Source of the DNA: Rotaria macrura
Lineage: Eukaryota; Rotifera; Eurotatoria; Philodinida; Philodinidae
Direction of reading: 5' to 3'
Assembly (NCBI GenBank): GCA_900239685.1
Contig: OENT01000549.1
Coordinates: forward strand, 1-64,000
Length of the DNA: 64,000 bases
In this document: in pieces, positions 49,601-61,274 of the stretch
How positions within the stretch are numbered: the stretch's first letter is position 1
How the letters are laid out: each line of letters opens with the position of its first letter
Program-made: the position numbers and the translations under genes
The notes under the pieces: generated by a model
Seen by the model: the letters and a program-made list of their open reading frames with translations, nothing else
What the model was told of the DNA's origin: nothing
Database searches by the model: none

Positions 49601-51309
49601 TATTGGATTTAGTTTCTATCTGTCATCGATAGTATGATATCAAAGAACTTCTCAGCTTTCTTTTCAAACTTTACATGGGAGGTAAACATAAACTTAAAAC
49701 AAAAGGAAAATGAAGTTAGCAAACAATTTCAATGAATTTTCATATTTTTCTTTTGTTGTTCTTGAATTGAATCAATCAACTTCATGCATCTTCTGATTTT
49801 ATGCTAGCATAACTCGTATATTTATGATCCCTTGAATTACAATATGCATACAGTAATTTGTATTAATTTTTACTGAATTCCTTCGAATAGAATTTAGCTA
49901 ATTATTTAGATATCCGTGCTTGAATGTATTCTGTTTGAATTATTAAACAAAATCAACGTTGAAATTGAATAGAAAATCTGACAGACTTCATCATTAAGGA
50001 ATTCTATGCAACTAATCCCTATGAGACTTTTGGTTTTTTTTATCATTTACTCCTATTATCCCACTGCGTCAGAATAGAGAGTGATGTGCCTTTCTGTAAA
50101 TTTTCTCACGATCTACCTACGTGAAGTCTATTCGTACTGAAAACTATCTCAATGAATATTATTGAACAAAGCATCTCAAACTGTGCCCAACTTTACTTGA
50201 ATGGCAACACATCTTGTAATATGAATCCTTATTTAAGATAGTTAATTACGAAGAAATATATCTTTTACATTTGAACATTTACAAAACGGCTTTCTTCCAA
50301 TAATACGTTTCTTTTTCTTCAACTTTCAATTTCGCCGATATAATCGTCGAACAAAACAGAATGATCAAAACAAAATATCTCACATGGCCGTAAATGGCTG
50401 AGCATATCAAAGAGTATTCTGCAGCATTGCTTTTTCTCGAAAGAGAGGTCGATCGATATTTATTGTTTCCAATCACGCACTGTAATTCTAGAGAAGATAA
50501 CATTGAAATCACTTATTCTGCTCTATTTCTATAAAGTTGATAAGAAATTTTAGCAGACCTTCATTAAAAACTTCTTTCGAACAAGTAATCGAAATTACTG
50601 AAATATAAAAAAAAACCATTTGAATACTAATTATTTCTTCACTCAAATATTGTGACAAAGAAGAAAGTATTTCATAGAGTTCCTTTCATAGCAGCTGCTG
50701 TTCTCTTCATTTTCAAAACGCAAATACAGTTCATTTGTTAACTCTAAAAATGAGCTGTTTTTAATAGTTTTATTTGAATATCTAATATCATAAAACATAA
50801 ATCATCTTCGTCGGGATTCAAAGAATCAGATCAAATTTTGTAATAATTCGATCCGAATGACCAATACCAAAAGAAAATTCTAACGAGAAACAATTGATGT
50901 TGAAGTTTTTCGTGATAATATATCCATAGTTTCATTTACATTATGCCTAGATATTTTTTTCAAACCCATTTGTACGAAGAATACTCACGATAAACTAGCA
51001 ACATTAAACAAATTGCATAATTCATCATCAATTAACAAACGGTATTCTATTGCTAAATAGAATCATAGATGGTGCATGTCAAGAATGAAAGAGTTCATTC
51101 ATGATAAACCGTTTTCTTTAAAAAAATATATCTGCTCAGACTAAGTAATTATGTTCATCAACATCAAGAATGTGACTTGAGCAGACTGTCAGTCATCAAA
51201 CACTTTCATCTATGATCTTATCTTTGAGTACGATGCATTAGTATAGTTGAACGAATCGAAGACGTAAAAACATTAATAAAATCAGATTCCTGTGAAAAAC
51301 AAAACAACG
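46635..51309. other. gene-poor stretch
   Basis: No gene recognised in 4.7 kb. An (AAT)n microsatellite lies at about 48427-48451. The longest plus-strand frame (47144-47455) has no known domain. No inverted repeat of note was found by eye. Confidence 0.4.
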
Positions 51310-52338
51310 ATGAATGCAACAACTCTAATCTTTCTAACTTTATCGCCATCATTACAAGGACTACATTTGACTACAGCTATTCTAGGTGTGTTTTTTTATG
51401 TTGTTGGATTCATTGGAAATCTCTTATCCTTATTACTCTTCTTGCAAGAAGAACTACGTAAAGTTTCAACAGGTCTTACCTTTATATTACTCAATATATT
51501 TAGTACGATACATCTACTATCATTGATTGTTGAATTTCTTTCAAGTATATTTGGCATTCAAATTTTAAGAACCAGTGCATTTCAGTGTCAATTTATATTA
51601 TGGTTACAAAATGCAACCCGCACTATCTGTTCATTCTTAGCGACTACGATATCGATAGATCGTTATATACGTTCAGAATATCCTATGAAATCACGTGAAT
51701 GGTGTACAATAAAAAATGTTATGAAATTGGTCGTTATATATTCTGTATTCTCAATATTATTGTATGCCTTTTTTTTCTATCCCCTCAACGTAATGGATGA
51801 ATATGGTAATTGTTCGTTTCCCTATAATAATACATTCCGTCTAATCGCGCTGAATATTATGCCACCAATACGTTTTGTAGTGATTTGCCTAATACCAACA
51901 ATACTGATGCTTGGCTGTGGTGGTCGCATGCTTTTCAATATCCGAAAAGTGAAACAAGCTATCACACATCAGACACCAATCCCGCAAATACCAATTTCAA
52001 CTATTACATTTCAAGCACCTGTTCTAAATAAAAGAAATGATGTAAATCAACAACAAGCAAACAAACTTGATCGTATGCTTTTTCTATTAGTTTTTGCTAA
52101 TGTATTCGCATATGTAATCACACAAACACCATTTAATATTTATGCTTTGTATTATGGCTACGAGAACACGGTTGATTTTACAATATATTCATTAATGCGA
52201 GCCTTTTTTCTCATGTGGAGCTCAGCCTATTTCGGTATAGGTTTTTATTTGTTTTGTATAGCTTCAAAACAATTTCGAAAGCAATTTTTCACTAAAATTG
52301 AAAATTTATGTATTTGTTCTCGTCTATTCCCGCATTGA
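51310..52338 (+). CDS. rhodopsin-like GPCR, intronless
   Basis: 342 aa from the ATG at 51310; the open frame extends six codons upstream, but without another ATG. Seven hydrophobic helices lie near 21-43, 55-77, 94-116, 137-158, 187-207, 256-278 and 300-322. Diagnostic residues are Gly36-Asn37 in helix 1, Cys93 before helix 3 paired with Cys168 in outer loop 2, and a perfect DRY at 117-119. Helix 6 contains the TQTPFN turn. Helix 7 ends in AYFGIGFYLF rather than NPxxY. There are possible N-glycosylation sites at Asn2 and in outer loop 2. It belongs to the same broad bdelloid receptor expansion as the gene at 7773 but is closer to the canonical pattern. The ligand is unknown. A polyadenylation signal AATAAA follows at 52341-52346. 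Confidence 0.85.
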   Translation: MNATTLIFLTLSPSLQGLHLTTAILGVFFYVVGFIGNLLSLLLFLQEELRKVSTGLTFILLNIFSTIHLLSLIVEFLSSIFGIQILRTSAFQCQFILWLQNATRTICSFLATTISIDRYIRSEYPMKSREWCTIKNVMKLVVIYSVFSILLYAFFFYPLNVMDEYGNCSFPYNNTFRLIALNIMPPIRFVVICLIPTILMLGCGGRMLFNIRKVKQAITHQTPIPQIPISTITFQAPVLNKRNDVNQQQANKLDRMLFLLVFANVFAYVITQTPFNIYALYYGYENTVDFTIYSLMRAFFLMWSSAYFGIGFYLFCIASKQFRKQFFTKIENLCICSRLFPH

Positions 52339-52346
52339 ACAATAAA

Positions 52347-52995
52347 ATCTAAAATGTTACTTTGGAACATATTTACTATTGTCATTTATCTTTAATTCTC
52401 TTCAAACAGTAAAAATAGCAATGTTAACTCAAAAATTAAATGCAATAACAAATACTTTGAATCAAAATGAATGAAGTATCTTTGATAAGAGTACATGATT
52501 ATGAATAATTATTCAAGGAAGTACTTAAAAATAAACATAAAATCTATGAAAACATCTTGTAACGCATTCTATCCAACAAATATAAAATGAAACCAAGGCG
52601 TGTCGTGGAGAACTGTTAAGTACACTATTGTTTCATTTATTTTATCGTTGTACTTAGCTGTAAATTGAAAGTTCAAATGAATTCACGTAAGGCTATAAAT
52701 CAGACTAATATCCGTAGGAAAATATTTTTTTGAGACAAGTAATGATTTCATACTTGGCTTATATTATATGCTGATTGATTATTTGGGATTGCTGACCGAA
52801 TCTCGAAAGAAAAAATCTCGAACAAGTAAATGAAGGAAAACAAATATCTCGAAAGATGTCCTCTCATTCTGCCATCAATTTGACCAGTTTAAAATTGATA
52901 TTGTATGAGTGAGAACTGCTTTCTTTTATTTTTATCGCTATTCGCTTACGTCTGTTATTGACTTTTATCGTTTTTTTTACACCTACACCGCAACC
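52347..52995. other. intergenic stretch
   Basis: AT-rich spacer between the intronless GPCR and the FLYWCH relic. Nothing recognised. Confidence 0.4.
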
Positions 52996-53380
52996 ATGTC
53001 ATCAAGCGATTCAGATAACACACCTGCAATCTCATTTCTTATTAGTAATAAGAAAAAACGTATTCTTGCTATCGGTGGCCGTATTTATCAACACAACAGC
53101 AACCGTGAAAGTCAGTTATTGAGTATGTGAGATCGAGTTGTGCAAGGTGGGCGTTCACCTGGGCTCTAATAATCAGCTTCTTAAATACACGGAAAATATT
53201 CACAGTCATATGCCAGTACTTGAGCAATTATAGATTGGCAAGATATGATCAAACATCAAAACTCGAGTCTGTGAAGAGGCAAAAGTGATTAATCAAATTT
53301 ATTACGGTGAGTTTGCAAAAGTAATTCTTTCTAGAGCAACTCTTGCTATTGCTTCTACAGTTGAAGAAACTAATAAGTAG
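52996..53380 (+). pseudogene. FLYWCH zinc-finger relic (MULE-type DNA transposon or derived gene)
   Basis: The first 44 codons from ATG (SFLISNKKKRILAIGG, then RIYQH) match the start of a FLYWCH domain. After a frame change at about 53130 the second half continues in another frame, with CKVGVHLGSNNQLLKY, then NIHSHMPVLEQL giving the His pair. After two stop codons comes EEAKVINQIYYGEFAKV, then LSRATLAIASTVEE. That tail matches the region which follows FLYWCH in MULE-derived proteins ('V....IY.EE..KA..S.A..A..PT..E'). The transposase itself is missing, so this is a dead fragment. Confidence 0.6.
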
Positions 53381-56300
53381 ATGACAAGTTTTTTGTTTTA
53401 GGGAAATTCGATAACTTTTGTCGTCTAGATCACGGACTCGATCAATTTCGATGAGACTGTGGATGTAATTGTGAATACTCCGTCAACATACACCCACACA
53501 CACCGTTTTTGTTCATTTATTGTCATAAACTTTTAAAATAAATCCTTAATCATACTCGCATGCTATGTTATAATTATAATCATATCTATCATGAACTGTC
53601 AGCAATTCAACATTTTTTCTGTTGATATTTTAATTTTTCGAAACTTTTGCTTTCGATGATTTATTCTTGCGAACTATTTTATTTCTTAACGGGGAGTTTT
53701 CGAGATTTGGACACGATACCATTATTTGTAAACGTGTGATGAAAATGTTATGCAATCAATATTATCATTTCATATGAATACATTGTCGACTAGTTATAAT
53801 TACACAATGATGTTTTCAATTGCAGTCAAATACTGATGAATTATGGTGATGGAATGTATTCCTTGTGAACATGTCTTACTAGAAGAAAAGTGAACAGAGA
53901 GGCTAGATACGAACGAAATCAAACAGAAATTATAGAAATAACGAAAGAAAAAATTAGTTTTATGCATTGAAAACTATACTTGGGTCTTACTGAAAAACTA
54001 ATGAATAATACAACGTACTCATAAAAGAATGTTCATATTTTGAATCGTGAGGCAATTATCAGAGCCGAAAAAGTATTCTGTTAATAGAATATCTTTATAC
54101 AAACAGAAGATCATTTTTCTCTGAATCATAAAATCTAAATCCTTCCCAAGATCTGTTGAAGAAGATCTATGTTTGAATAATATGTTACGAAATCTTTCTA
54201 AATACAAATATGTTTTGAACGATGAGAATCACTTCTTATGACTTTGATGGTTCCAATGCAGTAGTTTTAAATAGTGTTTGAATAATATTTTTGCTATTGG
54301 CTCTGAGTTCATTTTTCTAAACTATAAAATTATGATTCATCGATCGACGATTGAAAGAGAATACTATCTACAGTTGTCATAATGATGAATGAATGAAAAA
54401 AAGTAAAAGATTGATGTAGAAGTTAGTTGATCAATGTGACATGTTTTGAATATCAATCTGTTTTTGATTGTTCGGAATAGTTTCATATAATTTTTCTGAT
54501 ATCCATACAAGGAAGAATGTTAAAGATAGATTTACTTCGGTTGAATTCACTTCCAGAAAAACAGAAGTCAATCCCACGATAGTTATCAGAAATGGTTCGA
54601 TGTATCGTAAACATATGGTATCCACTTTTGTTAAGCTGTCCTTCTCCCTGGTGCTTCATTCATGATCAACTAGTAGACTGTGTAAAAATAGTAATTGAAA
54701 AAAACCATGCCCAAAAATCTAATAAAAGTAAGAAATCAGCTACTAACTTTATCTACTGAAAACTACGAAGGCAACATTGCATTGCGATCCATTCTACAGA
54801 TCATGTTTTATTCTGAAGAGAAAAAAATATGAATGCATTGATTCGTTGATTCATCGAAATCAAGCTCTACAAAACATAGAGAACGAAAGATTGTAAGCAG
54901 AAAGTTTTAACATGGTTTTTGATTTTTTCATAATGCAACAGGAGACTTTCTCTTTTGGTTAATGTTTTCAATAGAAATAAAGATCATGAAGACTCCTGTG
55001 GATTACTTTCCAAGAACAACTGTAATAGTAGTTTAGTTTTTAATATACAATAAAAGCAAATATTTAAAGTAATAAAAACATACCTATATGTAAAATCAAT
55101 TCTTTGCTGAAATATTATGTGACAATATTTTACATATGTTTTATGGTTGTTAAATGATTCTAATATGTACTTGGACAAAAAACATCATGAAAAATTTTAT
55201 GACTCAATAATCGATGCTTAATACAACAAATAGACAAGAGAAGAGTATTGGCAGACATTTTCTGATGAAATGTTAAAATGATATCTCTTTCTTATTCCTA
55301 CATACCTCGTATTATTTATGAATGAATGATATCTTTAAAAAACATTCTTCAAGATTGCATATCAATTGTCTCTCGTTTTTTACCAACCTGCATATTTCAA
55401 GTCTTCCAATAAAAATCTTGAACATCTACTATTCTCATACATTTTTCATGTGCTGTCTAAAATATAATAGATCTGATGTTGTTGAAGTTACTTAAATCAA
55501 ATGCGGACTCGTTTACAGGTTTTCGTTTTTCATTTAGTATAATTTTTTGCTCGAATACATGGTTGACTCATGAAATTGTTTCAGATACATTCGAGATAAA
55601 TCTCTTCTCATACGAATGCACATTTCAATCTAATTATTTTCTTCCATGAATCTGTTCACATTATTGTGTACATGAAATGAAGTATGTGTAAAATAGAATT
55701 AGCGAGTGTTCTTAGATTCTTTTTATTTTCGATCGATGGCTACACATACTGTGGTCCAGTCAATCGACTGTTGGGTGCATTGTGAAAACTGATGGAAGAG
55801 TTGATCAAATCCGCATGCTGAAAAAAAACGTACTGATAGTCATACATTCACTGACCATGGTAAAAAGAAGTGATAACTACTAAAAGTCTTCCAGAAAATA
55901 TTTATAATTGTAAAAATCGAGATCATTCATAATTTATTGTTTTATTGCTCTCATATCCTTTGATTCATGATCCCGAAATATGGTTTTTTTGGTATAATAT
56001 AAACTGTTCTAATTCTTATTGCGAGAATCACAATATGTTTGCACTAAATAATTAGCATCCGTGCTGACAGTCGATGAGTTTCTAGTAAGAAATAGAAAAA
56101 AAAACAATTCTCATCGATGAACATAAATAAAGTAATTGGTAGACTCATAACATTTATGAATACGTTGTTGTTAACATTGAGATGTCTGCTCATTTTTCTG
56201 CTATTGTGCTTTCCTTGTATGAATTTAAGTTTAGTTATTCATTCTGAACTGATCAAAACATGAGTTGGTGATTGTTTAGATGACACTAAGTTCATGAGAC

Positions 56301-58534
56301 ACATATTTAATATATTTTTGGTTTTTTTAAAACAAGTTGTAATATGATTAAAATCCATATCTACGAATCTAAAACTTTTAAAATGTTTTATTCATTTTAG
56401 TCGTCTCTTAGAATCGATTTTTTAAATTTCTATTACCTCATAATGTAACACAAATTCATATTACTTAGTCAGGACATTATTCTTATTTTTCCGTAACATA
56501 TTGACTGTATACAAAGACAAGTATTGTTTAGTGTTTCTTCGAACTTCAATAATGTAAAGCACTAATAGACGATTTAATAGTAAGGATTGGCCTAGAATGA
56601 AATTATCTTGTTTATTCTTGGTATTCAAATTAGGTTGATAAAGAACTGATTGTTCTTCTATAATTTTTAAACATTTCAATTCGAATAAGTATTATTCATT
56701 CCAGAGAAACTTTAATTCTTCCCTCATTTACGATTTGAACAAAGAATAGAACAAATAGTAAACGTTCTATGCTAAAAAATTAAACTTGAATAAGAAGAAT
56801 TGAGTGCAAATTGCCACATCTTCATAAGATTCTTAAACTCTTTGATCATGTGTCTTCTAGTTGATTACGTGTGAGAAGAAAAGAAACTGGAGACAGATGT
56901 ACAATACAATATATTCATAAAACTTTCAAGCAGAAATTTACTCAGGATAAGACAATCTGTATATAAAAAACATTAATTTAACATTCATATGTATATTTTC
57001 AATCTTACTGATCTAGTCTACAAGTTCGAAGAGATTTCGTTCTATTACGAGAATGAACCAACCATTGACAACATAATCAACAGTTTTTTCTTTTTATCAG
57101 CTGTACTTCTGATTAATGTCAGCCACCCAGGCAATCCGAGAGGCAAACTGTTAAAATAGTTTGCTATGTTATCGAATATCGATCGATTAATGTGACTGTT
57201 GTTTTTACATGTATAACGCTAGACCAAACTGTACCATACATTATGTTTAACTAATTGCAAACATGCACGTTTTTGTTCTTTTACCAGTCCAACATTTCCC
57301 TATCACTTGTGTTCCATTATCTAACTAAATCGTCTGAAACAAAAGTTTGACTTTCTATATCATTCCTGTCTACTGATAACAAAACCATCGACTATGTTGC
57401 TCCAGAAAATGATTCGAAGTTTATCTATGCTGGAAAATCGATAAATTAGATGCGTACAGAGATAGAGAAACATTAAGTAGTATCGGTATCAATGGGTTCT
57501 AATGGCTATATGAATCACATCTGAAATCCGACCGAGTTTGTTTTGTGTTATTTTTGATAGTTGGAACTGATATTTTCGTTAATGCAAGATAACAATTCAA
57601 TAACATGTGTCAAACAGGTTTTATACGTTTCTGGAAACTGATGCCGTTTCATCGATCAAATATTGTGAAATTGCTTTAGAATATATCTATGTACCGACTA
57701 CTCTGTCAGATCACTGTGAAGACAACATTGAATAACTTGAAGATAATCATCATTCATCTAATCGATGCTTTGTGTAGACGTCAACTATGCCAAATTATTC
57801 CGACAGAAAAATCAAGAGATTATAAAATACTATGTTCATGTTTCTTTGCCTTCTTTAAAGCTACCTTAAATGTATCAAAAACTATGAAAAGCAACTAGAA
57901 AATCAATCACTAGTCTACTCAGTGATTCAATATAGGCTCTTGTAAACGCACTTTTCAGAGAAGAATCATGATAATGCTTAGGAGAATTATTTCATAAGAT
58001 ATTTTCCTATCAAATTTAACTAAGTATTAATTTTTCCAGTTGGTTTGTTGTCTTCATTAAGATTAACCTTGATGATGAACAAAAGTTAATACTCTCACAT
58101 CCATGTTATTGTCCATTTGTATTGTGCTCATCTCATCAATGAAATGAGACAACAAATAGCCATCGAAGAAAATACAATAAGAAAGATTCTGCTATACTAA
58201 ACGCCAAATGACATCACAATACACAACACAATAAAATAATAATATTAAACGAATCTCACTGTTTATGTCCTGAACTTCTATGCACACAAATAGACACAGC
58301 AGACAAAATACAATGAGGGATTCGACGAAAAAAATTGTGAGAAGATATAGCACACGAAAATCCATTGAAGAATATCAGTATGAAATATATATGTGTTTAC
58401 ATTTAGGAATTAAAACAAAGAAAAAGAACTAGAAAGAACATTTATGAGTGTGCACTGAGCATGATGTTTGCATACGGTTGTTCAGGAGTTTAAATAAAAA
58501 GGAAAAGTTGTGTTTTTTTTATTTGTCATTATTG
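53381..58534. other. gene-poor stretch
   Basis: More than 5 kb of AT-rich DNA with short frames only. I found no recognisable exon, RNA gene, terminal inverted repeat or clear tandem array. Confidence 0.4.
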
Positions 58535-60767
58535 TTACACTGCTACTGTCATTTTCTTTTGAATATCGTCAATCAATGTGTCACCAACACACTAAAATAG
58601 AACAGACAAGATAAATAATATTTGTTTTTATCGATATTTTATGCTCGATTGACTCTGGCATTTTTTTTTAAATCGAAAAAATAAAGATCATCACAATAAA
58701 GTGAACTAAGGCACAGACAACATTAAAAATACCTTCATGAAACCTATATTTTGATATTACTTGGCAGACTTATATTGAGTTCATACGTAGGTATAAACTA
58801 GAAAAGGAGAAGGAGAGACAGAGATTTATGAAACGAAGAAAAAGAATCACTCAATGACAACGAACAACGATATTCAGGTAAGAAGAAACAACGGCAACTT
58901 ACTGCACAAAATTCATCAAAACTTATTTTTCCGTCGCCATCTTTATCTGCATTGATTATAGTCTATTGAAAAGACAAAAACATTTATTTATAAGTATCTC
59001 TATTCATATATTGAATAAAATGAAGAATATCTGAATTACTTTATCAACAATTTGTTGCAATTGTGAATCTTTCAAATTAGAACCAACCATCATCTTCAAT
59101 ACTTGAAATAATTCACCTGAAATAAAATTAAAAAAATGTTCATGCTCAACTTCAGATAATTTCAGTGTTAGAAACGAATTCATCTGTTTGATAGAAACAT
59201 AAGTATTTATTTCAGCTCATATTGCAAAACGAGTCTGCATTAAAGATCAGACTAATTCGAATTAAGAGCCTTGTTTATTGAATGTGCGACGTCATTTAGG
59301 ATCGAACTACTGGCAAGACACTACTCCTGACTCTCGGACCACTCAACCAAATTTTCTTTAAATCATATGTGATTTCGACGAATAGAGTTGTTAATTAGTC
59401 ATTGCTTTCTAGTTGCATTACCTATGAAGTCGATACACGATTATCGATCATGATGTGTGTGGGTGTGTGATGGGAGAACATGTTAATAGTAACATATTTT
59501 AGTACATTCCATACAGTACTAAAATGTGAAAGACAATATAATTGCTGTTGCTAAACACTGAGATTCAGTTTCATCGATGTTATTTTAAAACAGATTTTTT
59601 CACAAGGCTTTTACTCAACCGTCGTGAAAAGCAACAAACTATACTTCAAGACGCTATTGATCTACAGTCTTTGACAGTACATCAGCGAAGCTTTTCACAT
59701 GTCATGAACATTGTTAAACATAGTTAGATGAAATATCAAAATGATTTCGCTTTTAATTTTATGCTTACAACTGCATGTGAAATATGTGCAGAGGAAATAT
59801 GCTTCAGCGAGTTAAAGCGACAGAAAGACTGATAGAATGAAAAATGACGAGGAAGCCGCAGCTGATTCATCCAATAAAAACAACAGCAAAGTCAAGTAGA
59901 ATCGATTTCATTTTTAATGAAGTCTGCTTTTTTAAATTATTGATTACAGTTGAAAGATGGATCGCATTTTCATCATTAAACTTGAACAATACTTGTAGAT
60001 CATCCTTTAAAATTATTTTGAAGTTCCAAGGCTTTTGAATTGACTCTATAGTTTCGAGTAAGAAATATAAATATGGATAACTTTCATTTTGAAAGCATAT
60101 CGTATAACGATGGACTAATTATGTTTTTGTCGTTGAATGAGTAGCTTATTCATATGTTCCGAGAATGACTTCTCGAGAAAACACGCAATCCATCATGATT
60201 CTTTTCAGATTACCTACCATTAGATATAAAACCATCTTTATCCATATCATAGATTTTGAAAGCAACTAAAATGAATATCGAATCGTTTAGTTCAAGTATA
60301 TCCTATGCTTGAGTACATACATCTTAATTTGGATTCCTTGTCGCCTTTCACACTAAACTGTGAAATACCACCGATGAATTCTGAAGCATTCAAAAGAATT
60401 TTTTCTCGAATATTGAAAAGAATAATAATAAACAAGTACCTTTAAAATCAATTTCTCCATTGCCATCAGTATCGAAAATATCAATAACACGTTGTACCAG
60501 CGGATTTTGTTGTAATTCAGGAATTGACATAAATTCTTGTACACTCAATGAACCACTACCATCAATATCTAATTTCTTGAATCGTTTACCCAAACGACGT
60601 ATCTCATCGGCGTCGACTAGAAATATTCAAGTTAAACATGGAAAAAAATTTGAAAATAACAATTCACATGTAGCACAAAGTTCCACAGGAATCGATGTCA
60701 TATTCCCCTAAACAACATACAAGATCTCGAACATAACACCCGTATTTAAGTATTTTATTCATACCAT
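58535..60767 (-). CDS. CNB: calcineurin subunit B (regulatory, EF-hand)
   Basis: Eight coding exons: 60767-60765 (only the ATG), 60707-60668, 60616-60440, 60380-60321, 60265-60218, 59116-59040, 58962-58903 and 58591-58535, giving 173 aa. The protein follows animal calcineurin B throughout: Gly2 for myristoylation (MGNMTSIP), [56 protein letters not shown] and [15 protein letters not shown]. All four EF-hand loops keep their Asp/Gly/Glu ligands. It binds Ca2+ and activates the calcineurin A phosphatase. The end differs from the usual VVGGLDIHKKMVVDV type: [18 protein letters not shown]. Splitting the ATG from the rest by an intron is also seen in vertebrate genes, so the position may be ancient. 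Intron 5 is 1.1 kb, far longer than the 51-311 nt of the others. AATAAA on the reverse strand lies at 58523-58518. Confidence 0.95.
59285..59355 (-). repeat. possible tRNA-derived SINE fragment in a calcineurin B intron
   Basis: On the reverse strand, TGGTTGAGTGGTCCGAG (59349-59333) looks like a Leu/Ser-type tRNA A box, and AGTTCGATCC (59308-59299) like a B box about 40 bases on. The arms do not pair well, so it is not a working tRNA. The internal-promoter arrangement suggests a SINE head. No poly-A or other copy was seen in the window. Confidence 0.35.
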
Positions 60768-61274
60768 GTTTGAGTTTAATTAGTTTTTATATCAGTGAAA
60801 AATAAGATGTGTATGATCAAAAGATAAAAATATATCGCTGTGTTTTATTCTGTGATTGCCATTTTACAGTTTTTTCTGTCCCAGCCTCATCAATGATGAA
60901 AGATATTTTCTAATAGAGGTCGCATATGTTGAAGCAATACGTGTAATTCTTTCGTAACAATAAACTTAAAAGTCCTATGGTGCTTATTCATTTCAATATT
61001 TTTATGTTAGGAATAAAATGAATCAATAAATATTCGAACCAACTCTTTCTCTACCGAACAACATCAACACGTCATATGAGGGCATCATCAATATTATGCG
61101 CAGAAATATTTCTTTTCTAACGTAGTCAGATAAGCATTTTATCCGTGACGCGTAATATGAGCAAGAATTCTTTAGTAGATTTTGATATTTCATTTGGGTG
61201 CATCATGATCTTGACTATGTATTGTTATTTTTTCTAACATCAATGATTCGTTATTGTTGTAGATCAGTACAATA
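60768..61274. promoter_or_regulatory. divergent intergenic region between calcineurin B and the SKICH gene
   Basis: About 500 bp separate the two start codons, which face away from each other, so both promoters, or a shared one, must lie here unless 5' exons extend further. TTGTTGTAG just before the SKICH start codon (about 61253-61261) looks like a splice acceptor. The 5' end of that mRNA may therefore be spliced, in cis or by a trans-spliced leader, which bdelloids are known to use. Confidence 0.4.

Noticed and set aside
51292-51309. GTG-started amino extension of the second GPCR
   Set aside because: The six extra codons start at GTG; the ATG at 51310 is a normal eukaryotic start and leaves the seven helices intact.
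59285-59355. Functional tRNA gene
   Set aside because: A- and B-box-like words are present, but the T and acceptor stems do not pair.
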